DNA of 64,000 nucleotides from Sipunculus nudus (Eukaryota; Annelida; Sipuncula; Golfingiida; Sipunculidae), in contig CM049314.1 of assembly GCA_026874595.1 (NCBI GenBank), positions 69,064,300-69,128,299 on the forward strand, given 5' to 3'. The position numbers and the translations under genes were made by a program. Each line of letters starts with the position of its first letter. Position 1 is the stretch's first letter. This document shows, piece after piece, positions 20,756-30,125 of this stretch. The notes under the pieces were generated by a model that worked only from the letters and a program-made list of their open reading frames with translations, had not been told where the DNA came from and made no database searches.

Positions 20756-23190
20756 ACGTAGAAGACGAACACGTGCTGATCATCCCATCGGATGCCGACG
20801 CGCAGTTTAACCCTGACAACACTGCTTCTGAATTTACCGTCCGGTTGCAGGAACCCGTGTACCTGAACCCCAATAAAAAATGGGAAGTGGCTTTGACCCG
20901 TTTGCACATACCTCTACAAACCATATGAGAGGATATGGAGAAAAGGTTTTATATTTATTTTGAAGAATATCGTCGTAAGAGCCAACAGGAGTCAGAAATT
21001 ATTACAGATCATCATCAAATTAATTTTACAGCCAACACCCGCCAGGATCTGATTGATTTGCTTACTAATCGAAAATATGAAAGTCGCTCCTTGAATGAAA
21101 ATATGGGGTTGCGTATAGGGGACTGTGGTGAAGGGATTTAGTTCACAAAGGAATCCGACACCATGTTGAAAATGCACTGGCTCGTGTCAGGTGAATATGA
21201 TACAAAATCTAGACTTACTGTGTTTCCTCCCAAGATTATCTTGGGGGATAACCTAAGCAGTTCACTCCAGTTACCTCGTGAATTAGATTTTCAACAGCTG
21301 CTGACTTACGAAAACATCGTAGAACGCGTATCCCCATATTATTTCACGTTGAAACTGTCTTCCGGGTGGGATGAAGCCAATCAAGACCCCACCAAACCCT
21401 GGACCAAAACGGAAGAATGGGTACAAAGGTTTTACATACCCGCTGAAACAACCCAAGGTCTCGGTGCTGTGTTCAACACAATCATGTCCCTTTTACACAA
21501 TGAGCCAGATAGGTTCAAGCTTCCCCCTGTTTTTCAAACAAATAACCATATTGGTGGTAAATATAAAGGTAGGCTTATCATGACCTACAAACACTTCCCT
21601 TCCAATGTACAGTTTCATGTGAAATATACACTACCCGAACAAGTGAGAAATTCGACTCAGATGGCAGACAGCAGACAGCGTGTTCAGCTCATAAGTAGTA
21701 ATCAGCTGGCTCAGCAACTATGTCTTGAACCAAACACGTCGGATAATGTCACGCTGACATTTACTGAAAAGAAGGAGGATGTGGTAAAATCTGAGGAAAG
21801 GGACGAGCAAAGGAGGCAGGCGGAAGCGTCTAATCGTGGATCGTGTCGTCCCTTGTACGTTGATCTGGATCATCCAGAGCAGGGTTTCGCAGGTTCTGAT
21901 GTTCTGAATGATCCGAAATATCACAGACGAGCATATAAATTTCGGTCAGGTTCAAGTGTACACAAGTGGTCTCATTACATTACGTCTCACAGTCTAAGTT
22001 CTTACGGAAGGGAAGACAACACACACACGCGTCCACAGCCGACCACACTAACTTTAAAATACAGGCGGAAGCGTACAGTCGAAGCATTCATAAATTTGAA
22101 GTTGACGAGCAGGTGTGGATGAATGTTTTGCTTAAAGACACCCTGGAGGAAAAAGATCTATTGAGAAGCACGGAACGAAGAGGGGTGGGGGGGTGTACCT
22201 CATCCTGGTTTTAAAAACATAGCAGTCAATGTCCCTCTGTACGTTCCACAGTATAGGGTCATAAGAAAGGGAAAACGAAGGTTGGAGGAGGTCAGCATTA
22301 AAATGGAAAAGAAAGATGGAAAGCGCGTCCAATTTGAGGCGGGTAGCACGAGCAATGTGACGCTTCATTTAAGGTCTTCGCCTTATGATTCCCCCAACTC
22401 GATCCAGGAAACGGTTCACTGCAATGAGAAATTTTACCTGCCGGAACCTAAAGATATTTTTGTACAGAACAATTATGTGTTAGGCCTGTTGGAAATCAAA
22501 GTACCCAACCGTTTTGTCAACGTGTACGAAAAAGAATACAACATCCAAGCCGTTGTTACGGCATCCAGAGGTTTCGATATGGTCCAGAGTTTCTCCCACT
22601 ACATCCCTGAGGGGGTGTACACGAACGAATCCCTGGTCAGGCACGTGTCCCGTGTGATAGAGAGATATTTCCTGGGCAGTCAGACACCCACGGCCCCTTT
22701 GCTTAGTATCAATGCACAGGAGAAACTGGACGTCAACAGAGAAACCAACAATTCCTTTGTTAGAAAAAACGATTTTCTAACCTTGCAATTCACTTTCAAC
22801 ACACCGTTAGCAAATGCGTTGGGGTACGAAACGGAAAACCGACAATATTTTGGGACTCATATGAAGTTTACGAGTGCGACTGGCGACGTGGATGTCAACA
22901 GAGTGTTCAACGTGATGTGGGTGTATGAAGAGGACCTGGTGGTGGAAAGTGTCGTAGGGAACACAAAGTCAAATTACGTCAGACATTTTCTCTTAAACGA
23001 AGGTGTGACAGTGGGAGATACAATTTGTTATCAGTTTCCCGTGGTGGATTACATCAAGCTGAAACCCATCACCCGCTTGAGAGAAATCAACTTAAAACTA
23101 ACCGACAACCTCGGACGAGATATCAAATTCCAAGAGGGGTACAAGGCCGAGGCCAGTGTGGTGATTCGCCCCACCAAATGGATAGTCTGA
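20752..23190 (+). pseudogene. Penton-like/minor capsid gene, interrupted by two stops and two shifts
   Basis: Long gene with the hallmark N-terminal module (LIIPSDADAQFNPDNT...KKWEVAL) and the terminal module (INLKLTDNLGRDIKFQEG). An internal copy of the terminal module (VSIKMEKKDGKRVQFEAG) lies near 22300. Two in-frame stops break it: TGA at 20926-20928 and TAG at 21139-21141, with the frame unchanged after each. Near 21.97-22.05 kb coding sense moves to another frame, and it returns at 22.15-22.19 kb. The same module pair occurs complete in the next gene, so the family is probably the jelly-roll vertex/minor capsid protein of this element group. As it stands, only fragments can be made without readthrough. 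Confidence 0.65.
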
Positions 23191-23621
23191 AAGGGTTTTA
23201 CCTGGTGCTTACCAGCGATGCATCCCGCGAGTTTAACCCGGAGAACACGGTTGCCCAATTCAAGAACACGTTAATGGAACCCGTGGAACTGGTCGGAGTG
23301 AGACATAAAGTGGCTTTACAAAAGATCACTATCCCAAACGAGTTTGAACAAACCCCTTCTCCCAATGTGCTATTGGTTCATTTAAGTGACGTAAAGACGA
23401 AAGACGGGAGCTATGACGTCATAGGAACAGTGGTGCTACCCAATTCAAGAGAGCAAAAAAGCTTCACCGAAAATTTACACCTCCCCTATTATCTCGAATT
23501 CCAGAAAAACCGTATAGACACTTTGTCAGTTAAACTGACGGACCTAAAAGGAAACAAAATACGTTTCGAACACGGGACCCACGCCAGCATTGTAAACCTT
23601 CATTTTGTCCCTCTCACGTGA
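23178..23621 (+). CDS. Short penton-like protein, 147 aa
   Basis: ATG 23178 overlaps the end of the preceding gene by 13 nt. It contains the complete two-part module of this family in one short chain: FYLVLTSDASREFNPENT...VALQKITIP at the start and VKLTDLKGNKIRFEHG near the end. It is a paralogue of the modules in the 20752 gene. It probably forms a virion vertex or fibre part; the fold is inferred, not shown. Confidence 0.65.
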   Translation: MDSLKGFYLVLTSDASREFNPENTVAQFKNTLMEPVELVGVRHKVALQKITIPNEFEQTPSPNVLLVHLSDVKTKDGSYDVIGTVVLPNSREQKSFTENLHLPYYLEFQKNRIDTLSVKLTDLKGNKIRFEHGTHASIVNLHFVPLT

Positions 23622-23709
23622 CCCCACCCATCATCCTTTGCGATCGTTTATCGATATAAGTTCGTGCCAGGTTTCAGGAGCATTATAAGTGCCCACTATC
23701 CCCGTCGAG

Positions 23710-24309
23710 ATGGACGCCCTTCGCGACAATTTGACCCTGATAGGGAGTGAGGCGGAACAGCTCGGAACGATACAGGGTTTGCTGGTAGAAAAGATGATAG
23801 ACAGAATGACCCATAACAAATTCGGCCACATGCTGATGACGGAACTGTGCGACAGGTTGACCAAGGCTGATGGGAACGACCTGAACCAAACTGAACCGAT
23901 CAATTGGGGTATTGAACAAGTCATGGCTTCACCCATCGAAAAACTGGAAGATAACTACCTGCAAGCGATTCTCAGACTGGCTAAGAGTCTGAAACACCTA
24001 ATGTCTTTGAGTAAGGACTATCACGGGTTCTGTGCTGTGTACACAGACACCCTAAATAATTTGAAGGCTAATTACGAAAGGCGCAACCTGAGATCCGGTG
24101 AGGAAGGCAACATGTGTAATGCCTCATCTACCTCCTCTGATGACGAAGAAGTTTTCACTCCTCGGATGTCTGGTGGCAACAAAAGGAAAATTGCTCCCCC
24201 ATCCTCTTTCAACCCCACTGAGAAAAAGAAGAAAAGAAGACCAGCTAAAACGGATCTGAAGAAAAGTGTGGCTGAACCGGAGCAGGCAAAACTTTCAACT
24301 ACTTCCTAA
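23710..24309 (+). CDS. Unrecognised helical protein with basic C-terminus, 199 aa
   Basis: The start is at ATG 23710 (MDALRDNLTLIG); an in-frame GTG lies 21 bp upstream. The first 135 residues are helical with no known motif. An acidic patch (SSTSSDDEEV) and nuclear-localisation-like clusters (KKKKRRPAK, NKRKIAP) follow. AATAAA follows at about 24341. It may be a virion core or nuclear scaffold protein (inference). Confidence 0.6.
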   Translation: MDALRDNLTLIGSEAEQLGTIQGLLVEKMIDRMTHNKFGHMLMTELCDRLTKADGNDLNQTEPINWGIEQVMASPIEKLEDNYLQAILRLAKSLKHLMSLSKDYHGFCAVYTDTLNNLKANYERRNLRSGEEGNMCNASSTSSDDEEVFTPRMSGGNKRKIAPPSSFNPTEKKKKRRPAKTDLKKSVAEPEQAKLSTTS

Positions 24310-24396
24310 TTGTTTTGTGTTACATTTATGCTTTTGTGATTAATAAACACAATTTCAGATGAAATGACTTTTGTATGATATTTAATACATGTGTAA

Positions 24397-25164
24397 ATGG
24401 CAGCTGTACCGATCGGGCAGCTGATGTCTTCACCTGGCCAAGTGGTCAATTTGACCAAACACATGGCTGGTATGATATTTCCGGACGCTACCCGTGGTGC
24501 TGGGGTGTATATTGGGCAAAGGTATCAGAGAGGGAGCGGGGTGAACACGGGACAAAGGTATAAGAGAGGAAGTGGGGTGTACATAGGGAGGAGATGGCAA
24601 AAGGGGAGTGGGGAACTTTTTAGAGTAGGTCATCCAGGTGATCAATATAAACTGAAGGGGTTTGGGATCCCTTGGAACTCCATAGCCGGGATTGGCAAGA
24701 AAATTGTAAGGAGCGGGCTTGATCTGTTAAACAGGAACAAGGGCACTATCATAAAAGGGGTCAAGAAATTGGGGGAATCCGGATTGAAAAGAGCCGGGGA
24801 GTTTGTAGCACAAAAAATAGCCCCTAAACCTCAAGTAGTCAACCCCACTGAGATGACTCACACCATGGAAAATTCGAACGAAGTCGCTAAAAAAGGGTTG
24901 AGCAACGACGTACGTAATACAGTTGGAGAAATTGTGAGGCAGGTTACGACAAAATCTGCTGACCAAATCAGACGTATAAAAAGACCTCCACCCAGCCAGC
25001 AGGAAGCTGAAGTGGACGTGACGGCTCTTCCGGCTAAAAAGAGGAAGACTCCTCCGAAAAAGAAAAAGAAAGCCCCTGTCAAGAAAAAAAGATCAAAAAG
25101 TGTTAAAAAGAAAAAGCCTCGTTCGACTACTAAACGGAAATCGGGTTTCACCATCTTTGATTGA
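24397..25164 (+). CDS. Core/pVI-like basic protein with GxGVxxGQRYxR repeats, 255 aa
   Basis: ATG 24397. Residues 34-75 hold three imperfect 14-residue repeats (GAGVYIGQRYQR, GSGVNTGQRYKR, GSGVYIGRRWQK). A helical, amphipathic middle (IAGIGKKIVRSGLDLLNRNK) follows, and then a very basic lysine tail (KKKKKAPVKKKRSKS) ending in TIFD. The order resembles the membrane-active, DNA-associated minor proteins that Polintons and adenoviruses encode next to the major capsid gene. The exact counterpart is not proven. Confidence 0.6.
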   Translation: MAAVPIGQLMSSPGQVVNLTKHMAGMIFPDATRGAGVYIGQRYQRGSGVNTGQRYKRGSGVYIGRRWQKGSGELFRVGHPGDQYKLKGFGIPWNSIAGIGKKIVRSGLDLLNRNKGTIIKGVKKLGESGLKRAGEFVAQKIAPKPQVVNPTEMTHTMENSNEVAKKGLSNDVRNTVGEIVRQVTTKSADQIRRIKRPPPSQQEAEVDVTALPAKKRKTPPKKKKKAPVKKKRSKSVKKKKPRSTTKRKSGFTIFD

Positions 25165-25184
25165 AATTTCTTAACACTGAAACC

Positions 25185-25730
25185 ATGCCTCCAGTTCCGC
25201 TTGACCTTCCCATGGCCCCTCCGGTCCAGAATGAAGAGCTGGTCCTGAACGATGAAGAAATCCAGTTGCAGGTCCTAGGGTCTCACACTGTTGAGCTGCA
25301 ACCCGCATCAGCGGCTTATGAACACACGTTGAATTTTACTGTCCCCAACGAAACTCGTTACTGTTACATTGATGTGAAAAACATTCTGTTGGACATGGAA
25401 CTGGCTCTGGAAAAAATTGACCATACTACCAACCAATGGAAGGCCATAGAGCATACCGATACTAAAATATTTCCCATTAACAACATGTTTCATTCTCTGT
25501 TCAGGAACGTGACGGTGCAAATGAACACCAAGACAGTGACGGACAGTGATGGTAATTATCCTTTCAGTGCTTACTTGCAGAAACTGCTGACGTGGAGTAA
25601 ACCTGCGGTGGAAACTCAAGGAGTGACCTGGGGATGGAGGACGGATCAGGACACAGAGCAAATGCAAAAGGTGGAATGTGTTCGTAAGAAGAACTTAAAA
25701 GCAAAGAGGAGGGTGGTAATATTATATTGA
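25185..25730 (+). CDS. Major capsid protein (double jelly roll), N-terminal part
   Basis: ATG 25185, 20 bp after the previous stop. This is the first jelly roll of a Polinton/adintovirus-type capsid protein: HTVELQPASAAYEHTLNF, YCYIDVKNILLDMELAL, FPINNMFHSLFRNVTVQMN and YPFSAYLQKLLTWS are the family's characteristic strands. Coding sense passes to the +1 frame between 25690 and 25730 (next entry), so the last residues here are probably not native. The full family protein is a single chain that trimerises into capsomers. Confidence 0.8.
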   Translation: MPPVPLDLPMAPPVQNEELVLNDEEIQLQVLGSHTVELQPASAAYEHTLNFTVPNETRYCYIDVKNILLDMELALEKIDHTTNQWKAIEHTDTKIFPINNMFHSLFRNVTVQMNTKTVTDSDGNYPFSAYLQKLLTWSKPAVETQGVTWGWRTDQDTEQMQKVECVRKKNLKAKRRVVILY

Positions 25731-25734
25731 CACA

Positions 25735-26589
25735 ATGCCTGTCAATTCCAACCCCCAGTCCGACCGTCAAGAGAACTGGTTTTACGATAATGCCGGAACT
25801 GCGACTTACCGTAACATCCGCCTTATGGACACCCCCATGGTGGTACCATTCAACCAGACCAAGTTTCTTCCTTTCGGGGTGAACATGCACATCCAGTTTG
25901 AAAGGTCAGACATGAAGTTTATCATGATGGGAGAAAGTGCAAATGAGGGGAAAATTCGCATTAAAATTGTAAATGTCACCTTGAAGGTGCCCTATGTCAA
26001 AATCCAACCCCAGGTTTTTACTCAAATGGAAGCTGCAAACTCTCAAAAAGACATGATCATTCCTGTGTCAAAAGTTCGCATTTTTACGGATGACATCCCT
26101 GCAGGACTCGCCTCCAAAAACATCAGCCATGTTTTCCCTCCCTCTGCCCTTCCCACCAGGATTTTTGTTGGGTTTGTGAAAAACTCCTCCTTTAAGGGCT
26201 TGCTCCCAGAATACCCCTTTATCTTTAACCACGAAAATGTGACTCAGACCCAGGTGATCGAGAACGGAGTGCCCTACCCAACCCATCCCCTGAAGTGTGA
26301 TTTTGAAAAGAAAGAATACATGGACGCCTATCAGACCTTCCTAGAAACCCAAGGGTTTTACCGTAAAAACCTTCAGCCCATTGTAGATTACGAAATGTTT
26401 GGGGATGGGTTCACACTGTTCGGTTTTGACCTGCAGGGCGATACCACTGAGGCTGACCAATCAGTGCAGCATCTCAAACAATACGGCACTATCTCTATCA
26501 ACGTGATATTTAAGAAAGGTCTGGACCACACTTGTTTGTTTGGCCGATTACGAGGAGAAGCTGATCATCGACCCAAGGAAGAATGTTAG
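25735..26589 (+). CDS. Major capsid protein, C-terminal part (+1 frame)
   Basis: The frame opens at 25720 after a stop, and the first ATG is at 25735. It holds the second jelly roll: LPFGVNMHIQFERSD, FIMMGESANEGKIRIKIVN, TDDIPAGLASKNISHVFPP, PTRIFVGFV and a GFDLQGDTTEAD end block typical of the family. The break falls in the inter-domain region. No long homopolymer is at the join, so a true one-base indel, programmed slippage or a very small intron are all possible. Confidence 0.8.
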   Translation: MPVNSNPQSDRQENWFYDNAGTATYRNIRLMDTPMVVPFNQTKFLPFGVNMHIQFERSDMKFIMMGESANEGKIRIKIVNVTLKVPYVKIQPQVFTQMEAANSQKDMIIPVSKVRIFTDDIPAGLASKNISHVFPPSALPTRIFVGFVKNSSFKGLLPEYPFIFNHENVTQTQVIENGVPYPTHPLKCDFEKKEYMDAYQTFLETQGFYRKNLQPIVDYEMFGDGFTLFGFDLQGDTTEADQSVQHLKQYGTISINVIFKKGLDHTCLFGRLRGEADHRPKEEC

Positions 26590-27146
26590 GACCAGCTGGG
26601 ACGGTTAAGGACAGTGATGGATTTCCGAAAGAAGCTTTGAGCAATGAACAAATCGAAAAGGCGTTGGACAAATTGTTCACACCAGGACATTTCATGGGTG
26701 CTATACCCACCGGAGATTTACCCTCCCCTAGTGAAGTGTTTGTTAAATCGGATGGCCCACCCATTCACTTTATACTCAACACCAGTTATGAAGGAGAACA
26801 TTGGCAGGCTCTGACTATAAATAAAAACTACCTGTGCGAGTTTTTCGACCCCTACGGGATTCCTCCCATGCACGAGAAGGTGTTGGATTTTATGAAGAGG
26901 GTGTGTGGACGGAACTGGGAATGGAACGACATGATGATTCAGGACATTTCAGATCCAGACCGGGGAACGTGCGGACAACATTGCATCACATACCTCATAG
27001 CGCGTTACTTGCACCCAGACGAAGACATGCACACCATTCTCAACAGGGTGTACGTGGAGGGAGAATTTGATTTCAACAATGCTTTCGCATCTAAAATGTA
27101 CGGTTTCTTGCGTGATTATGTATCAGGCGTTAATGTGGAGAAATAA
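26583..27146 (+). CDS. Adenovirus-type maturation cysteine protease, 187 aa
   Basis: ATG 26583 overlaps the capsid stop by 7 nt. The catalytic set is intact: His73 in GEHWQAL, Asp89 in FFDPYG, Gln120 in MMIQD and Cys130 in GTCGQHC. This is the C5/C48 (adenain-Ulp1) order. The length is close to adenoviral and Polinton proteases. It cleaves virion precursor proteins during maturation. An AATAAA overlaps the stop region at 27146. Confidence 0.88.
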   Translation: MLGPAGTVKDSDGFPKEALSNEQIEKALDKLFTPGHFMGAIPTGDLPSPSEVFVKSDGPPIHFILNTSYEGEHWQALTINKNYLCEFFDPYGIPPMHEKVLDFMKRVCGRNWEWNDMMIQDISDPDRGTCGQHCITYLIARYLHPDEDMHTILNRVYVEGEFDFNNAFASKMYGFLRDYVSGVNVEK

Positions 27147-27544
27147 AAATGCATTACGTGTACATTGTGTCTATTCCTTTCTTACACAACTCCTAGTAAA
27201 TGAATGTATGGTTATTAAGACACCTTAATGGTGCGGTGATTCTCCTAAACGTAAATAGTTTTTATGTTTTTATTACAATTGTTTTAGTCCTTTTTTTTAA
27301 ATATTTTCCAGTAGATTTCTTCTATTTCTTTTTTTTTTTTTTCGTCCACCAGGATAAGTCATAGGGGCTGGGTTTCTTAGGTTTTGTCGTTCAGGTCCCA
27401 TGAACGTATTGCAAGGCAAAATGACAGTTGGGCCGCTGGGACCGGAATATATCACGTGACTACGACAGCCTCTTGATGGATTGATAAGCTTCCTTTGTGA
27501 CATACAAATGTCATTTGCGATTTGAAACCAGAAACGTAAACAAC
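27147..27544. other. Intergenic with a promoter-like stretch
   Basis: About 400 bp without a supported gene. It contains T-runs and, about 90 bp before the next gene, 'ggaatatatcacgtgac', a TATA-like/E-box-like combination that could drive it. Confidence 0.4.
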
Positions 27545-28261
27545 ATGGCTACCTACGCTGCTCAACCGAACGCTTATACCCAGCAAATGATGATACTTCA
27601 AGAGAGCACCGAAATACAAATGATCCATGAAATGAATGAACTCGCCGATTCAAACGATTCTTACGGGATACCTGTCTACAGCTACAACACCTCCAAACTG
27701 GGTGAGCCGGGTGGATTTTTCTGTCGCCGATCGTTGTTGGTAGATTATGATTCGGAACAGATCAAATTTAACACTTTGGCAGCCCCGAAATTCAACAAGA
27801 AATTTCACACCACCACTTTCAGTCTGGACTTTGAAATGTTGACCGACTTCACCAACCAAGTGGAGTGGTTTGGGCGGATGCTCAGCCAACCGAACTTTGA
27901 CTATGGTACGTGTAAAATACATAGAGCTGACGTAGGACATATCAGAGAAGGTGTGAGGGGGATCCAGTTCCAGATTTTACCACAGTTCACAGGCGTGGGA
28001 TACAATGTGGAAATACGACAGGAAATGCAAGCTCACGACAAAGACAGTCGACCTATAGAAAACATGTGGCTGGCTCTGGAGGACAAGTTGGTTTTGAACA
28101 AGAAAGAATTGGTGTTTTTGAGTGTGTTTTTACTGGGGTTACAGAAGAAGTTGGAGAAGCCCACGGAAGCGGTGGGCAAGATATTTACGGAAGTGTCATC
28201 GAGCGAGGACGAACCTAAACAGAAGAAAGTACGACCCTCAGTTGGTTTCCAATTGTTTTAA
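27545..28261 (+). CDS. Unrecognised 238-aa protein, last rightward gene
   Basis: The start is at ATG 27545 (MATYAAQPNAY); an upstream in-frame ATG (27497) gives a 16-residue extension with no clear value. It is a soluble mixed alpha/beta sequence (FHTTTFSLDFEMLTDFTNQVEWFGRML) with an acidic-basic tail (SSSEDEPKQKKVRP). It stands alone behind its own possible promoter, with a strong polyadenylation signal at 28311. Function unknown. Confidence 0.6.
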   Translation: MATYAAQPNAYTQQMMILQESTEIQMIHEMNELADSNDSYGIPVYSYNTSKLGEPGGFFCRRSLLVDYDSEQIKFNTLAAPKFNKKFHTTTFSLDFEMLTDFTNQVEWFGRMLSQPNFDYGTCKIHRADVGHIREGVRGIQFQILPQFTGVGYNVEIRQEMQAHDKDSRPIENMWLALEDKLVLNKKELVFLSVFLLGLQKKLEKPTEAVGKIFTEVSSSEDEPKQKKVRPSVGFQLF

Positions 28262-28310
28262 TTTTAACATTCGGACTCAGTCATAACTCAGTCATACATA
28301 GCTAATTGTG

Positions 28311-28356
28311 AATAAACAAAATCAACTCAAACAGTAAGTTTTATTTTCCTTTTATT
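28311..28356. terminator. Convergent polyadenylation signals
   Basis: AATAAA on the plus strand at 28311-28316, and AATAAA on the minus strand as complements of 28340-28345 and 28351-28356. The rightward and leftward transcription blocks therefore end against each other here. A C-tract follows at 28371. Confidence 0.7.
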
Positions 28357-28479
28357 CAAATTACAATAGGCCCCCCCCCCCCCTTTTTAACATGAAACTG
28401 TTAACTTCATTTATAGCATTTTGTATTTCCCATACAGATATATAAGTCTCTGCTTTGTGGTCAGGTACGAGGTGCACAG

Positions 28480-29799
28480 TTACAGTTGGGTGGAACCGGA
28501 CTCTTTTTTTGCCTGCTTTATTTCCTCGACCACTTTGTTCATGCTTTTCATCACTTTGTCCACTTCGTCCACTTCCATCGCGGACATGTCCTTCTTCTGT
28601 TCCTCGCTCTTCATGAACTCTATGACGGCTTGTCTCTGCACAGGTTTCAGCAGGTTGTCCATTACGGTCTCCGAGTTCAGGTCCAGTTTGCTGACATCTT
28701 CTTTCAACTCCTCTCCCCAACCTTCCAGTTGAGGCGTTACCGTTCCGTTTTCTACCGCTTTGGTGAATCTCATAAAATCTGACAGGTGGTTCGGAGGGGT
28801 GGGTCTTTCGTACATGGGAAAAGTGATGTATTTGACAGCGTTGAGGGCAGTCACAGCTAGCACTTTGTGTACCACGTCCACCAGTTCTTGGCACAGGGAA
28901 AGGGGGGCAATATCCTCTAAAGTAGGATCCCATTTCTTCATGTCTGACCACCATTTGACCAGTGTGTCCACTTGCTCTGGTTTGGTTTCTACGAACGACC
29001 ACGCCGTTTCTCTTAGGTAGTACACGTAAATATGACTCAGTGCCACGCACAGGAAGAAATACAGCGATTCCATGTGGTTGCAACATCCCACTACGTTTGG
29101 TTTGTTGCTCAGTTTTAAAACTTGCTCCATATATTTCACCCCAACCAGGTGACAAGCAAACAGTCCCACGTGAACCTTGCTCCCGTAAAACTGAAACAGA
29201 GGTTCTAAGTTTTCCACAGAATCTGGTCCTAAACTTGTCTTCACACACTCTAACATGAATTTTCGCATGCCGATGTGTAGATGGGCAGGGTCATGTTTTA
29301 GCGAGACATAGGAGGGCCATAAGTAAGGGTGTAGGATGCTTTCGTCCAAAGCTCGGAGAAAAGAAGGCTCCAGTTTGTATAGTGCATGTTCACTCACCCT
29401 GAATTTTTCTTTCAGTTCGGCGTTCTGATACACAACTTGCCTTCTTTCTTTCCTTGAGTTATCCAACAAGACCCGTAGGTTTTGCTGAGTGGTCTCCATG
29501 TCCAGTTTCTGAGCCTCCCATTCTTTTAATTGTTTTTTGTGTTCCTCTCTCATCTCCTTCATTGTCTCTTCCCATTCTGATATCTCTTTTTGCAATTTCT
29601 CATTTCGTTTAGCTAAGTCAGAACATTCGGAATTGTGGAACACTGAGGTGATGGGGTGTTTAGTCTGTAACTGCTGTTCTCCAAACCGGGAACCCGTAGT
29701 TTTCAAAGGCTCTATAGGGTGTGTAGCGGACATTGCGAAACCTGCCATTCTGCACGGTGTGCTGAGCGAGAGTGGTGTGGGTCCGGTAGTTCTCCTCAT
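28480..29799 (-). CDS. Unrecognised coiled-coil protein, 439 aa
   Basis: ATG at 29799 (MRRTTGPTPL). Residues ~60-140 form a long charged coiled coil (KRNEKLQKEISEWEETMKEM...QKLDMETTQQNLR). Residues 150-360 are helical with conserved-looking aromatic and Cys segments (LHPYLWPSYVSLKHD, CCNHMESLYFFLCVALSHIYVYYL). The tail is acidic then basic (DKVMKSMNKVVEEIKQAKK). It is the most distal gene of the leftward block. It may be structural or part of a packaging or replication complex; no known family is claimed. Confidence 0.65.
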   Translation of the reverse strand: MRRTTGPTPLSLSTPCRMAGFAMSATHPIEPLKTTGSRFGEQQLQTKHPITSVFHNSECSDLAKRNEKLQKEISEWEETMKEMREEHKKQLKEWEAQKLDMETTQQNLRVLLDNSRKERRQVVYQNAELKEKFRVSEHALYKLEPSFLRALDESILHPYLWPSYVSLKHDPAHLHIGMRKFMLECVKTSLGPDSVENLEPLFQFYGSKVHVGLFACHLVGVKYMEQVLKLSNKPNVVGCCNHMESLYFFLCVALSHIYVYYLRETAWSFVETKPEQVDTLVKWWSDMKKWDPTLEDIAPLSLCQELVDVVHKVLAVTALNAVKYITFPMYERPTPPNHLSDFMRFTKAVENGTVTPQLEGWGEELKEDVSKLDLNSETVMDNLLKPVQRQAVIEFMKSEEQKKDMSAMEVDEVDKVMKSMNKVVEEIKQAKKESGSTQL

Positions 29800-29822
29800 A
29801 CTTATATGATACTGTGATGATG

Positions 29823-30104
29823 TCACATTGGCGTTACGAACGGAATAGCTCCCATCCTTCCCAAACTCATTCTTGCACGCGGATCCCCAAGGGGAACTTT
29901 CATTTTAGTCCTTCTTTTACCACTACCAGTGAACTTTTTCTTAACAAAACCCAACCCGCTAATTATCTTAGGATCGATGTGTTTCTTCTTAAATATCCTA
30001 GCTCTCTCTTTAAACTTTCGAACTTTTCTGATAGCATTCTTAATCTCATCTTTTGTACCCTTCCCCCTTCTCCTCTTTCTCCCGTACCTTCTTCTTCTAG
30101 CCAT
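29823..30104 (-). CDS. Highly basic core-like protein, 93 aa
   Basis: ATG 30104 (MARRRRYGRKRRRGKG). Arg/Lys-rich throughout, with a PLGDPRARMSLGRMG end. The character is that of a DNA-condensing virion protein. It lies 24 nt beyond the ATG of the coiled-coil gene and is read in the same direction. Confidence 0.6.
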   Translation of the reverse strand: MARRRRYGRKRRRGKGTKDEIKNAIRKVRKFKERARIFKKKHIDPKIISGLGFVKKKFTGSGKRRTKMKVPLGDPRARMSLGRMGAIPFVTPM

Positions 30105-30125
30105 GGTGAGGTTTTTTATCTGTCT

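Noticed and set aside
25690-25735. Short intron joining the two capsid halves
   Set aside because: No convincing donor and acceptor pair at a plausible intron length; a one-base frame change explains it more simply, though it is not proven.
28361-29248. 295-aa minus-strand frame overlapping the coiled-coil gene
   Set aside because: It is Arg/Gly-rich shadow translation in another frame of the 28480-29799 gene, with no motif of its own.
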